Shown: positions 24,095 through 32,478, counted from the first letter of the stretch. The stretch: 33,634 nt of DNA from Saprospiraceae bacterium (GCA_020628855.1 JAHDEL010000040.1:1-33634); one strand, 5' to 3'. Numbers and translations: made by a program. The notes: a model not told the origin generated them from the sequence alone.

Positions 24095-24790
24095 ATGAAA
24101 CAACATACAGTTAAAATACTCTATGAAGATAATCACCTCATTGCTGTAAACAAGCCAATTGGATGGCTTAGTCAAGGTGATGAAACAGGAGATTGGACTC
24201 TCATGGATGAAGTAAAGAAATATATTAAAAAGAAATATGACAAGCCTGGAGATGTCTTTTTAGGTTCATTTCAAAGATTGGATAGACCCACTAGTGGTGT
24301 CATCTTTTTTGCAAAGACAAGTAAAGCCCTGACTCGAATGAACACGTTGATTCGGGAGCGAAAAATTACCAAACGTTATTTAGCTGTTGTTGATGGACGT
24401 CCAAATATTGAAAATAAAAGATTGGTCCATTACCTATCTAAGGATAAAAAGACTAACAAATCTAAGGCTTATGACAAGGCAGGAAAAAAGAGAAAAGAAG
24501 CAATACTCAACCTAGAAGTATTAGCTTACCTCAATCAAGTTAGCCTTTTGGACATAGACTTAAATACAGGGAGGTCACATCAAATCAGAGTTCAATTATC
24601 AAAAACTGGTACTCCAATCGTGGGGGACATGAAATATGGCGCAATGCGAAAGACGCCTAACCTGGGTATAGCATTACATTGTTTAGAAATAGGATTTATA
24701 CATCCTGTTAAGCAAATTCCTATATCAGTAAAAGCAAAGTTCCCTGACTTTTATCCTTGGGATAATTTCAAAGATTTCAAAACTGTTTGA
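24095..24790 (+). CDS. RluA-family RNA pseudouridine synthase
   Basis: The 231-residue enzyme isomerises uridine to pseudouridine in rRNA or tRNA. It carries motif I (LIAVNKPIGWLSQ), catalytic motif II FQRLDRPTSGVIFFAKTSKA with Asp63, KRYLAVVDG, and motif III LNTGRSHQIRVQLSKTGTPI. It has no S4 domain, like short RluA/RluC-type members of many Bacteroidota. The usual HRLD is QRLD, a tolerated variation. The target uridine cannot be inferred. The stop at 24788-24790 abuts the convergent DUF151 stop at 24791 with no gap. Confidence 0.9.
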   Translation: MKQHTVKILYEDNHLIAVNKPIGWLSQGDETGDWTLMDEVKKYIKKKYDKPGDVFLGSFQRLDRPTSGVIFFAKTSKALTRMNTLIRERKITKRYLAVVDGRPNIENKRLVHYLSKDKKTNKSKAYDKAGKKRKEAILNLEVLAYLNQVSLLDIDLNTGRSHQIRVQLSKTGTPIVGDMKYGAMRKTPNLGIALHCLEIGFIHPVKQIPISVKAKFPDFYPWDNFKDFKTV

Positions 24791-25384
24791 TTAACCTTGT
24801 TCTTCTCTTTTATTGAGCTCGTCTCTAATTTTTGCTGCTTTCTCATAATTCTCTTCTGAAAGCACATTATCCAACATCTTCTTTAATGCGCTTGTAGAGT
24901 AAGCACTGAATGGCTTCTGCTGAGAGGATGCTTTGGCTTCTTTTTTTACAGGTTTTGGGGTACCTCTTTCGTCTTCCAAAATCACACCAGCCTGCTGCAA
25001 AATAAACTCATAAGTATAAATAGGGCAACCAAATCTTACTGATAAAGCAATGGCGTCAGAAGTCCTACTATCGATAATAACTTCTTCTCCTGAAAGATTT
25101 ACGCAAACAAGTTGAGCATAAAATATTCCGTCTAATAAATTATTGATGATAACTTCTTTGACTTCTATATGAAAGTTATCCAGAGTATTTTTAAACAAGT
25201 CATGAGTTAATGGGCGATTAGGAGTCATGTTTTCGAGAGCTACAGCAATGGCTTGAGCTTCAAAACCACCTATTACTATGGGCAATCTTCGATCTCCCTC
25301 TATTTCACCAAGGACAACTGCATAGTTACTTGACTTAGTTACACTATGTGAAAGAGCTACTATTTTGAGTTCTATTTTATTCAT
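24791..25384 (-). CDS. DUF151 bifunctional-nuclease family protein with UVR motif
   Basis: The 197-residue protein has a DUF151/BFN domain (about 1-135; LPIVIGGFEAQAIAVALE, RPLTHDLFKNTLD, GIFYAQLVC, IDSRTSDAIALSVRFGCPIY) and, after a Lys/Ser linker, a UvrB/UvrC (UVR) motif (about 160-195; LKKMLDNVLSEENYEKAAKI). In other organisms DUF151 proteins show DNase/RNase activity or act in defence regulation; UVR motifs mediate protein contacts. This fusion is typical of Bacteroidota. The ATG at 25384 follows a 140-nt intergenic region shared with a divergent TPR gene. Confidence 0.9.
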   Translation of the reverse strand: MNKIELKIVALSHSVTKSSNYAVVLGEIEGDRRLPIVIGGFEAQAIAVALENMTPNRPLTHDLFKNTLDNFHIEVKEVIINNLLDGIFYAQLVCVNLSGEEVIIDSRTSDAIALSVRFGCPIYTYEFILQQAGVILEDERGTPKPVKKEAKASSQQKPFSAYSTSALKKMLDNVLSEENYEKAAKIRDELNKREEQG

Positions 25385-25466
25385 CTCTTACCCGACAATT
25401 TACTCAGTACTATAACTAAGTTTGCTATGGTTTTGTTTTTATAAGCTAGAGTTCAGTTTTGTACTC

Positions 25467-25474
25467 TACCTTTG
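25467..25474 (+). promoter_or_regulatory. -7 promoter element of the small TPR gene
   Basis: TACCTTTG matches TAnnTTTG perfectly, 50 nt before the ATG at 25525. A leader hairpin CTTCTT-AAATTC-AAGAAG (25505-25522) lies just ahead of the start codon. Confidence 0.45.
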
Positions 25475-25524
25475 TATAACAAATATAATTAATATACACT
25501 CAGACTTCTTAAATTCAAGAAGAT

Positions 25525-25848
25525 ATGTCAGATAGACTTCAGCAACTTCTCCACTTTCTAAAAGAAGATCCAAATGATGGTTTCTTGAGATTTGCTCTCG
25601 CTAAGGAGTATGAAAAACAAGAAGATTTTGATAATGCGCTCAAATTCTACCTCGAGCTTTACAATGCACAACCTGATTATATAGGTCTCTATCTCCACCT
25701 AGGTGGTCTCTATGAAAAGTTATCAGATTCGAGTAATGCAATGCGCATTTATTCAGAAGGCCTTGTCGTTGCAAAGAATCTGAACGACTTTCACGCAGCT
25801 TCAGAATTGAATACTGCTAAAATGAACTTAGATACTAGTATTGACTAA
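25525..25848 (+). CDS. Small cytoplasmic TPR protein
   Basis: The 107-residue protein consists of about two and a half tetratricopeptide repeats (19-52: LRFALAKEYEKQEDFDNALK; 53-86: LYLHLGGLYEKLSDSSNAMR) and a C-terminal helix. There is no signal peptide. Such short TPR proteins act as protein-binding adaptors; a partner cannot be named. Its final four bases overlap the end of convergent ftsY. Confidence 0.8.
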   Translation: MSDRLQQLLHFLKEDPNDGFLRFALAKEYEKQEDFDNALKFYLELYNAQPDYIGLYLHLGGLYEKLSDSSNAMRIYSEGLVVAKNLNDFHAASELNTAKMNLDTSID

Positions 25849-26801
25849 CTGGCAAACAAGCTATCAACAAATGCTTGTCTATTGAATAATTGTAAGTGTT
25901 CAATACCTTCTCCGACACCAATATATTTTATTGGAATTTTGAATTGATCAGAAATACCCAGCACTACTCCACCTTTTGCCGAGCCATCTAACTTTGTAAG
26001 GGCCAGTGCTGTAACATCTGTTGCCTCTGTAAAATGCTTTGCTTGCTCAATAGCATTTTGACCAGTTGTGGCATCTAAGACAAGAAGTACTTCATGTGGT
26101 GCTCCTGGCATCTTCTTATTGACAGAGTTCTTAATTTTAGTTAATTCATCCATGAGGTGCCGCTTGGTATGCAGTCTCCCAGCAGTATCAATGATGATGA
26201 CATCAGCACCATGATTGATTCCATATTGTACTGTTTCATAAGCGACAGCTGCAGGATCTGTATTCATACCTTTTGAATAGAACATACAATTATTCCGTTC
26301 AGCCCAGATCTTTAATTGATCAACTGCTGCTGCTCTAAAAGTATCCCCTGCTCCTAACACTACTGATTTCCCTTGCTTCTTTAACTGATAAGCCAACTTA
26401 CCGATCGTTGTAGTTTTACCTACTCCATTCACTCCAACAACCAACATAACGGCAGGCCATTCTTCTGTTGGCACTCCAAATCTTTCGACATCATCCGTTT
26501 TATTCTCAGAGAGAATTACCCCTATTTCACTCTTTAAAATTGCATTGAGTTCTTCTGTATTGAAATATTTATCCTTTGCAACCCTTTCCTCTAATCGCTC
26601 AATAATCTTTATTGTCGTATCAAGTCCAACATCCGCACTGATCAGAATGTGTTCGAGTTCATCTAAAAAAGATTCATCAACTTTCGCCTTACCTGCAACA
26701 GCTTTGGCTATCTGTCCAAAAATGTTCGATTTCGTTTTTTCAAGACCTTTGTCAAGATCTTCTTTTTTTTCTTTTGTAAAAAAGCTTTTAAATATGCTCA
26801 T
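25845..26801 (-). CDS. ftsY: Signal recognition particle receptor FtsY
   Basis: FtsY is the membrane-associated GTPase that receives SRP-ribosome complexes and hands them to SecYEG. The 318-residue protein has a very short, charged N-terminus (1-20) in place of a long A domain, the N domain four-helix bundle (about 25-100), and the G domain with GVNGVGKT (123-130), DTFRAAAVDQL (153-163), DTAGR (205-209) and TKLDGSAKGG (269-278), ending with GVGEGIEHLQLF. It follows the rpmB-rpmG-DUF4295 block, from which a strong terminator separates it, so it is likely transcribed from its own promoter. A CATATTTG (26831-26824, minus) 22 nt upstream is a weak candidate. Confidence 0.97.
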   Translation of the reverse strand: MSIFKSFFTKEKKEDLDKGLEKTKSNIFGQIAKAVAGKAKVDESFLDELEHILISADVGLDTTIKIIERLEERVAKDKYFNTEELNAILKSEIGVILSENKTDDVERFGVPTEEWPAVMLVVGVNGVGKTTTIGKLAYQLKKQGKSVVLGAGDTFRAAAVDQLKIWAERNNCMFYSKGMNTDPAAVAYETVQYGINHGADVIIIDTAGRLHTKRHLMDELTKIKNSVNKKMPGAPHEVLLVLDATTGQNAIEQAKHFTEATDVTALALTKLDGSAKGGVVLGISDQFKIPIKYIGVGEGIEHLQLFNRQAFVDSLFAS

Positions 26802-26838
26802 TATAGTATGCTTACATGGAGATCAAATATGAATAAAA

Positions 26839-26870
26839 AAAGGCCTTCTCTTGGAGAAGAGAAAGCCTTT
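26839..26870. terminator. Strong bidirectional terminator after the ribosomal protein unit
   Basis: AAAGGCCTTCTCT (26839-26851) and AGAGAAAGCCTTT (26858-26870) pair with one C/A mismatch around the loop TGGAGA. On the minus strand it is followed by T7 (26841-26835), ending tRNA-Arg-rpmB-rpmG-DUF4295 transcripts before ftsY. On the plus strand GTTTTT follows. Confidence 0.88.
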
Positions 26871-26890
26871 GTTTTTCTGCTTTTGCACGA

Positions 26891-27067
26891 CTATTTATTG
26901 TCCGCAAAGTATTCTTTGACTTTATCCTTGTGGATCATGACTTCTTTATAAGTATATTTTCCTGTTTCAGGATCTTTTATACTTTTTACGACTTTAACAA
27001 AGTCTCTTCCCGAACCAGCATTTGCAGCTCTTTGCCCTACTCTTGCGTTTTTCGATACTTTTGCCAT
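26891..27067 (-). CDS. DUF4295 small protein
   Basis: The 58-residue basic protein (MAKVSKNARVGQRAANAGSG at the N-terminus, then RDFVKVVKSIKDPETGKYTY and a final KDKVKEYFADNK) matches DUF4295, a family found almost only in Bacteroidota and encoded directly after rpmG. Its function is unknown; its size, charge and position suggest association with the ribosome. The ATG at 27067 is 6 nt after the rpmG stop, and the gene is too short to be found by a length cut-off of 60 codons. Confidence 0.9.
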   Translation of the reverse strand: MAKVSKNARVGQRAANAGSGRDFVKVVKSIKDPETGKYTYKEVMIHKDKVKEYFADNK

Positions 27068-27073
27068 GTTATA

Positions 27074-27262
27074 TTATTTTATTTCTTTGTGAATTGTATA
27101 CTTCTTCAAAATAGGATTGTACTTTTTTAGTTCCAATCTATCTGGAGTATTTTTTCTATTCTTTTGAGTAACATATCTAGATGTGCCTGGAAGACCTGTT
27201 GTCTTATGTTCAGTACACTCTAAAATTACTTGGATTCTATTTCCTTTGGATTTCTTTGCCAT
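27074..27262 (-). CDS. rpmG: Ribosomal protein bL33
   Basis: The 62-residue large-subunit protein has the bL33 sequence [20 protein letters not shown], followed by [20 protein letters not shown] and [10 protein letters not shown]. Only one Cys is present, so it is the zinc-independent (C-) form, lacking the two CxxC pairs. It lies 22 nt after rpmB and 6 nt before DUF4295. Confidence 0.97.
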   Translation of the reverse strand: MAKKSKGNRIQVILECTEHKTTGLPGTSRYVTQKNRKNTPDRLELKKYNPILKKYTIHKEIK

Positions 27263-27284
27263 GCTATCTGTTGTTCGCTTTGGA

Positions 27285-27533
27285 TTATAACTCTATTCCG
27301 TGATTATAGCCTTTCTTCTCAAGTTTCTGCAAGTAAGCATAGATGCCTAGCTTATTGATTGTTCTCAATGCAGTAGAAGATACTTTAAGTGTTATCCACT
27401 TATCTTTCTCTGGAATGTAGAACCTCTTCTTGTGAAGATTTGGCAAAAATCGTCTCTTAGTCTTCTTATTTGAGTGAGAGACATGATTTCCTGTGATCGG
27501 CCTCTTACCTGTTAATTGACATATTCTTGACAT
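27285..27533 (-). CDS. rpmB: Ribosomal protein bL28
   Basis: The 82-residue protein ([20 protein letters not shown] at the N-terminus, then [19 protein letters not shown] and [20 protein letters not shown]) is bL28. The ATG at 27533 gives the canonical MSRxCxLTGK start; the open frame continues upstream to 27593 but that would run into the tRNA gene. It begins 33 nt after tRNA-Arg. Confidence 0.97.
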   Translation of the reverse strand: MSRICQLTGKRPITGNHVSHSNKKTKRRFLPNLHKKRFYIPEKDKWITLKVSSTALRTINKLGIYAYLQKLEKKGYNHGIEL

Positions 27534-27566
27534 CACTAAATTGTTTAAATCTCTTTTATAAAAAAA

Positions 27567-27640
27567 TGACTTCGGAAGGATTCGAACCCTCAACCTTCTG
27601 ATCCGTAGTCAGATGCTCTATCCAGTTGAGCTACGAAGCC
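27567..27640 (-). tRNA. tRNA-Arg(ACG)
   Basis: The minus strand folds into a cloverleaf: acceptor GGCTTCG/CGAAGTC (one G-U pair), D arm GCTC/GAGC, anticodon arm TCTGA-CTACGGA-TCAGA with anticodon ACG, and T arm GAGGG-TTCGAAT-CCTTC. The discriminator is A; CCA is not encoded and T7 follows. Position 34 is A, so TadA deamination to inosine is expected to allow reading of CGU, CGC and CGA. It is the first gene of the tRNA-rpmB-rpmG-DUF4295 unit. Confidence 0.97.
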
Positions 27641-27703
27641 TTAAATTCTTCAATTTTCAGCAATAAAAACGTACTCCTCGAAAAGCCTTCCTAAATTGGA
27701 GTG

Positions 27704-27711
27704 CAAATATA
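27704..27711 (-). promoter_or_regulatory. -7 promoter element of the tRNA-Arg/ribosomal protein unit
   Basis: Minus-strand TATATTTG, a perfect TAnnTTTG element, about 63 nt upstream of the mature tRNA 5' end. A leader would be removed by RNase P. No other promoter-like element appears before rpmB, so one transcript is likely. Confidence 0.55.
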
Positions 27712-27768
27712 GAACAAATTACAGAAACTTTTACTTGTCGATTGCAATTATATTAAACCCACTCTAGA

Positions 27769-28767
27769 TTAGACATAATACACATTCAAGAGCTTGTCTA
27801 CCCTTTCTTTGAAGTGCTTATAATCGTTTTCCATTTTTAAGAAAAATAACTCTCTATACTGATATCCTTCAGAGCTGATAAGGACAGAACGTTTGCGAAT
27901 CTTATTTATCCATTCTGTAGTATAGGCAAAGAGTTTTTCGTTATGTGAGACTAAGTACTGAGGAATATCAAAACCAATAAATGTCGCTTTGAATTTTGGT
28001 GATTCATACAAGACTAAATTGAGGTAGTTACCAAATTCATTTAAGTAAATTTTCAACTCTGTGTTTGGTCTAGAACCAAGACTTGCCTTTTCACCACTGA
28101 GCGCTAAATCTCGTAGGTGGTTTATCAGTTTACCAATATCTCTGACAAGGTTCTCAATGAATGCCACATCTTCAAATGCTCTGATTGTAATACTAAAAAT
28201 GACCTGCTGGTACATATTTGCAAACATGTTCGAATTCCAGATCTCAGTTACTGGATGTGCATTATAATAGTTGGTTATTTCTTTCCGAATCTTCTGTATC
28301 CTCTCATCAATGACAACATTCTTATTGATCACAAGACGACTGTCTTGCCAATGTAGGTGATTCCAAATCGATAAGAGAAAGTTAAAGATATATTCATGAG
28401 AAAAATAATAAAACACTGGTAGCTCATTAGCCAAGTAGGTCAACCTACTCTCACCAGGTGTGCCCAAGGGTATGAGAAACATATTAAATGTATCCAGAAA
28501 ATCAATGCTGCTCCTGTTACTCGAAAAAGGATGAATAAATGAAATAAAGTCTTCATCACCAAGAGATGCATCAAGTGATACTTTAAAGTGTTTTGCCAGC
28601 ATCGTAAGCTCTGCAGTTGTCAATGCTGTATCACCATTCATTCTTTTGTACACTGCTCCTTTCCGTAAATTTAAAATTTCCATGGAGTCGTGTAAGACTA
28701 CCTCAGAACCTACTCTTTTTGAAAGAAATGCAAAGAACTTTTCTTGATTCTCTTTTTGCGGATTCAT
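27769..28767 (-). CDS. HTH-domain regulator with large C-terminal domain
   Basis: The 332-residue protein has a predicted helix-turn-helix near the N-terminus (about 26-70: LHDSMEILNLRKGAVYKRMN, then TTAELTMLAKHFKVSLD), resembling BetR/XRE-type DNA-binding domains. The C-terminal 230 residues are helical and aromatic-rich (FLLSIWNHLHW, EIWNSNMFANMYQQ, YLNLVLYESPKF) and match no domain I recognise. There is no signal peptide or membrane segment. It is divergently oriented, across 118 nt, from the membrane protein and SSS symporter genes, which it may regulate. The DNA-binding call is moderate; the effector is unknown. Confidence 0.6.
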   Translation of the reverse strand: MNPQKENQEKFFAFLSKRVGSEVVLHDSMEILNLRKGAVYKRMNGDTALTTAELTMLAKHFKVSLDASLGDEDFISFIHPFSSNRSSIDFLDTFNMFLIPLGTPGESRLTYLANELPVFYYFSHEYIFNFLLSIWNHLHWQDSRLVINKNVVIDERIQKIRKEITNYYNAHPVTEIWNSNMFANMYQQVIFSITIRAFEDVAFIENLVRDIGKLINHLRDLALSGEKASLGSRPNTELKIYLNEFGNYLNLVLYESPKFKATFIGFDIPQYLVSHNEKLFAYTTEWINKIRKRSVLISSEGYQYRELFFLKMENDYKHFKERVDKLLNVYYV

Positions 28768-28885
28768 AAAATTCGGATTTAAACCATTATGCTAAATTTA
28801 CAAAATGTCAAGATAAAAATTTGAGTTTTGGCAATTTCTACTATTCCCAATTTTAACTATCTTCATTACACTAAATCGAAAGACT

Positions 28886-29311
28886 ATGAAAATCAAATTA
28901 CCCCCTTGGTTTTGGATAATTGCTATACTCGCATTGCTTTGGAATCTGATGGGCGTTTTAGCTTTTTTTTCAGATTTGAATCAAGAACCGCCTGACTTGA
29001 CTGGCTTTGCGCAAAACGAAGTAGACTACTATAATAGCTTTCCTTCATGGACAAAAATAGTGTATGGAGTTGCTGTCTTTGGGGGTGTTCTAGGATGTAT
29101 TGGACTACTCCTCCGTAAACTTTGGAGTAAACATATTCTTGGGATTTCGTTATTTGCCGTACTCATTCAATTCGGATTCTCAATAGGACGACTTGCTAAG
29201 TATGATATGCTTTCAGCAGATAAGTTAATCATGCCTGCTTTGGTTGTGTTAATTGCAATTGGATTGATTGTATTTGCGCGTTATGCATCAAATAAACATT
29301 GGCTGACATAA
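28886..29311 (+). CDS. Four-helix inner membrane protein linked to a symporter
   Basis: The 141-residue protein has four hydrophobic segments (about 8-28, 57-77, 85-103, 115-132) and a polar segment between the first two (LNQEPPDLTGFAQNEVDYYN). It resembles small membrane proteins that occur beside sodium/solute symporters in Bacteroidota and Gammaproteobacteria, but has no assigned function. The SSS gene starts 13 nt after its stop, so the pair is co-transcribed; it could be an accessory subunit. Confidence 0.65.
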   Translation: MKIKLPPWFWIIAILALLWNLMGVLAFFSDLNQEPPDLTGFAQNEVDYYNSFPSWTKIVYGVAVFGGVLGCIGLLLRKLWSKHILGISLFAVLIQFGFSIGRLAKYDMLSADKLIMPALVVLIAIGLIVFARYASNKHWLT

Positions 29312-29324
29312 TAATTTTTGAATT

Positions 29325-30938
29325 ATGACTTTTGAAGCTTTAGATTGGATTGTATTAGCTGCGTATTTCGGTATTCTCCTTGCAATTGCCTATTGGGTAA
29401 TTATGAGGCAAAATAAGAGTACTGAAGATTATTTTCTTGCAGGAAGAAATGTAGGCTGGTTCGTCATTGGAGCTTCAATATTTGCATCGAATATTGGGTC
29501 TGAGCATGTAGTCGGTCTTGCAGGGACTGGTGCTGCTGGTAATATGCCTTTAGCACATTATGAGCTCCATGCTTGGATTGTCCTTCTATTAGGCTGGCTC
29601 TTCTTACCATTCTATATGCGTAGTGGTGTTTTTACCATGCCCGAATTCTTAGAACGTCGTTTTGATTCTAAGTCAAGATGGTTTCTGTCAGTTTTTTCAA
29701 TTCTTGGTTATATTCTGACAAAGGTCTCAGTCACAATCTACGCCGGAGGAATTGTTATTTCGAATCTCTTAGGTCTAGATTTTACTTTAAGTGCCTTACT
29801 TACAGTAGCCATTACTGGACTTTATACTGTCTTGGGTGGAATGCGTGCAGTTGTATACACAGAAGCAATACAAACCGTCATTTTGATTATAGGAGCGACT
29901 ATCATTACAATTCTTGGTCTGCATGCAGTCGGTGGATGGCAAGAATTAAAAATTGGAGCAGGGTCAGACCATTTCAATATGTGGAGGCCACCATCTGATC
30001 CAGACTTCCCTTGGACAGGAATGATGTTTGGTGGTGCCATTGTAGGAATATGGTATTGGTGCACTGATCAATATATTGTACAAAGAACACTCGCAGCTGC
30101 CAATATTAAAATTGGAAGAAGAGGTGCAATTTTTGGAGCATATCTGAAAATATTACCAATATTCATTTTTCTAGTTCCGGGAATTATTGCCTACGTGCTT
30201 AAGCAAAAAGGGTTGCTCACCTATTCTAAGGCAGATGAAGTCTTCCCCGCTCTTGTTCAGTACCTATTACCTGCAGGATTGAGAGGATTAGTTGCCGCAG
30301 GGCTCATGGCAGCTTTGATGAGTTCTTTGGCTTCAGTATTCAATTCTAGCTCAACAATATTTACGGTTGACATCTTCAAAAAACTCTATCCCAACGTTGG
30401 TGAAGAGCGACTCCTTCGTATCGGAAAGTTAGCCACTGTTGTCATAATGATAATAGGGTTTCTCTGGGTTCCATTCTTGGAATCTTTGTCAAAAGGTACA
30501 CTCTACCAATATCTACAAAGTGTGCAAGCATACATCGCACCTCCAATTACCGCAGTATTCTTAATGGGTATTTTATGGAAGCGAACGACGTCTTCTGCAG
30601 CAATATCAACTTTGTGTATTGGTCTTGTATTTGCAATTTTGAGAATCAGTGCTGAGCTCATCACAGGTGGTGAAGGGAGTGGTCTCATTGCTGGATTTGC
30701 AAAAATCAATTTTGCGCATCTTTGCATTTACCTATTTTTCTTCTACATCCTTGTGTTGATAGTTATCAGCCTTTTGACACCAGCACCTTCTGCACAACAA
30801 ATAGAAGGATTGACTTTTGGGAGTTTAACGGATGAACAAAAGGCTGCAGCTAAAAACAGTTATAGCCTCATAGACATTACTGCATCCTTAGCATTAATTG
30901 GAGTCATTATCTGGATATTGAGCTATTTCACCGGTTAA
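29325..30938 (+). CDS. SGLT-like Na+/sugar symporter
   Basis: This 537-residue SSS-family protein carries YFLAGRNVGWFVIGASIF (36-53) and SNIGSEHVVGLAGTGAAG (55-72), closely like the Vibrio SglT/SGLT branch, plus VLGGMRAVVYTEAIQ and the Ser-rich Na+ site region LMAALMSSLASVFNSSSTIF. About 14 helices are evident, with a soluble insert (QQIEGLTFGSLTDEQKAAAK) before the last. Sugars such as galactose or glucose, or myo-inositol, are the common substrates of this branch, so a sugar substrate is likely but not proven. It lies 13 nt downstream of the four-helix membrane protein. The next gene, a histidine kinase, is 121 nt away. Confidence 0.9.
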   Translation: MTFEALDWIVLAAYFGILLAIAYWVIMRQNKSTEDYFLAGRNVGWFVIGASIFASNIGSEHVVGLAGTGAAGNMPLAHYELHAWIVLLLGWLFLPFYMRSGVFTMPEFLERRFDSKSRWFLSVFSILGYILTKVSVTIYAGGIVISNLLGLDFTLSALLTVAITGLYTVLGGMRAVVYTEAIQTVILIIGATIITILGLHAVGGWQELKIGAGSDHFNMWRPPSDPDFPWTGMMFGGAIVGIWYWCTDQYIVQRTLAAANIKIGRRGAIFGAYLKILPIFIFLVPGIIAYVLKQKGLLTYSKADEVFPALVQYLLPAGLRGLVAAGLMAALMSSLASVFNSSSTIFTVDIFKKLYPNVGEERLLRIGKLATVVIMIIGFLWVPFLESLSKGTLYQYLQSVQAYIAPPITAVFLMGILWKRTTSSAAISTLCIGLVFAILRISAELITGGEGSGLIAGFAKINFAHLCIYLFFFYILVLIVISLLTPAPSAQQIEGLTFGSLTDEQKAAAKNSYSLIDITASLALIGVIIWILSYFTG

Positions 30939-31059
30939 GTCAAAACCAGACCATTTAGATCCGAAAATCGAAGCATTCTTACCAAAAACAGAAATGTGAG
31001 TTCTAAATAACTCCTGCAACTTTATTTTGAGGTTATTATTTGGTTTGAAGTTGTAAATT

Positions 31060-32478
31060 ATGCTTTGGAAGTTTGCTTTTTTACTCATCGGCTGGGTTAT
31101 CTTATCGTATTGCCTGAGACATACGCTTTACAGACTTTTTGATGTCAATCGCAACTCTGATGAAGAATTCCTTGCCAGTTATTATCGGTCTCAAGAGGAG
31201 TCGACTCGCCGATATGGTGCAATATCTTGTGCCGTTGGAATTATAATTCTTCTGTTCTATTCCTATCTAGATTACTTCATATTCAATCAAAAAGGCTTAG
31301 CGCTTCTTCGCTTACTTCCAGCAGCAGGCATGCTAATCTATATCCTGGCAAGCAGGTCTTATCTCAAAAAACATCCACAGTATACGATTCCTTCATACAC
31401 TTTCATCTTGATTCTTTGCATTATCAATATCGGGGGTCTACTTTGCGATGGTGCCTTGAGTACTTCGAAATCTATTGGAATTGTTTATAGCAGTATTCTG
31501 GGTTCTGTAGTGTTCTGGACATCGCTGGCACTTATTTCATTTGGGGCCTCAAAATTTTTTAATGCTATAAGTCTTGTTTGGGTCATTCTCTACATTTCTA
31601 TCTATGTTCTTTTCTATTCTGAAGTACATTATACATTACTCATTCCAACAATTGCAATAGTCTTTATTTGCAACATTCTAGTCAGTCAAAGAGAAAAGAT
31701 CAACTTCGAGAAATATGCAATTTATAAAGAGCTCAAGTTGAGCAAACAGCTCCTTGAAAAACAAAAGATTGAAATAGAGACACACAATGAAAAGTTACAT
31801 TCTTCGAATCAGCAGTTAGAATCATTTGCTTATCAGCTCAGTCATGATTTGAAAGCTCCTTTAAATACAATTTCTGCATTTAGCAATATTATTAAGAATG
31901 ATAATGACCTTGCATTTGAGCCTCAACATCATAAGTATCTCAATCATATTCTTGATTCTTCAAGCAGAATGCAGCAGCTAATTGCAGATTTACTAGATTT
32001 CTCAAAATTAAAATCTAAAGATTTTTCTCGTAGCGAACAGGTGGACCTGAATGCAGTTGTAGAAGATGCAAAAGCAAATTTGATTCAAAAAATAGATGCT
32101 TCTTCAGCTGTTATTAAGCATAAGAGATTACCTGTCGTACCTGGCCAATACTCATTAATGGTTCAGATATTTCAAAACCTATTGGCCAATTCAATCAAAT
32201 TCCAAAAATCTAACAACATACCAATCATCACAATATCAAGCCGTACTTCAGACAAGGACTCCTTGATTACCGTTGAAGATAATGGGATAGGTATCCCACA
32301 AACCAGCTTAGACAAGGTATTCAATTCTTTCTATAGGTCAGAAAACACCAAAAATTACGATGGAACAGGCATTGGCCTAGCCACATGTAAGGCCATAATA
32401 ACTGGTTTTGGTGGTGAAATCCAAGTGCAGTCTAAAGAAGATATGGGAACAAAATTTCAGATATTTATACCGCATTAA
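31060..32478 (+). CDS. Multi-pass membrane sensor histidine kinase
   Basis: The 472-residue protein has an N-terminal membrane part with about seven hydrophobic segments (2-24, 53-73, 80-98, 110-130, 141-161, 166-187, 192-208), a coiled-coil linker (about 210-255), a HisKA domain with FAYQLSHDLKAPLNTISAFS (phospho-acceptor His262), and HATPase boxes NLLANSIKFQ, VEDNGIGIP and DGTGIGLATCK. There is no receiver domain and no neighbouring response regulator, so it is an orphan kinase. It is similar to light- or phytochrome-like HK C-termini common in Bacteroidota. The signal is unknown. Confidence 0.9.
   Translation: MLWKFAFLLIGWVILSYCLRHTLYRLFDVNRNSDEEFLASYYRSQEESTRRYGAISCAVGIIILLFYSYLDYFIFNQKGLALLRLLPAAGMLIYILASRSYLKKHPQYTIPSYTFILILCIINIGGLLCDGALSTSKSIGIVYSSILGSVVFWTSLALISFGASKFFNAISLVWVILYISIYVLFYSEVHYTLLIPTIAIVFICNILVSQREKINFEKYAIYKELKLSKQLLEKQKIEIETHNEKLHSSNQQLESFAYQLSHDLKAPLNTISAFSNIIKNDNDLAFEPQHHKYLNHILDSSSRMQQLIADLLDFSKLKSKDFSRSEQVDLNAVVEDAKANLIQKIDASSAVIKHKRLPVVPGQYSLMVQIFQNLLANSIKFQKSNNIPIITISSRTSDKDSLITVEDNGIGIPQTSLDKVFNSFYRSENTKNYDGTGIGLATCKAIITGFGGEIQVQSKEDMGTKFQIFIPH

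Noticed and set aside
25505-25522. Riboswitch in the leader of the small TPR gene
   Set aside because: Only a single 6-bp hairpin is present; no conserved riboswitch architecture.
27534-27593. Upstream extension of rpmB into the tRNA
   Set aside because: bL28 canonically starts MSRxCxLTG; the extension overlaps the tRNA-Arg gene.
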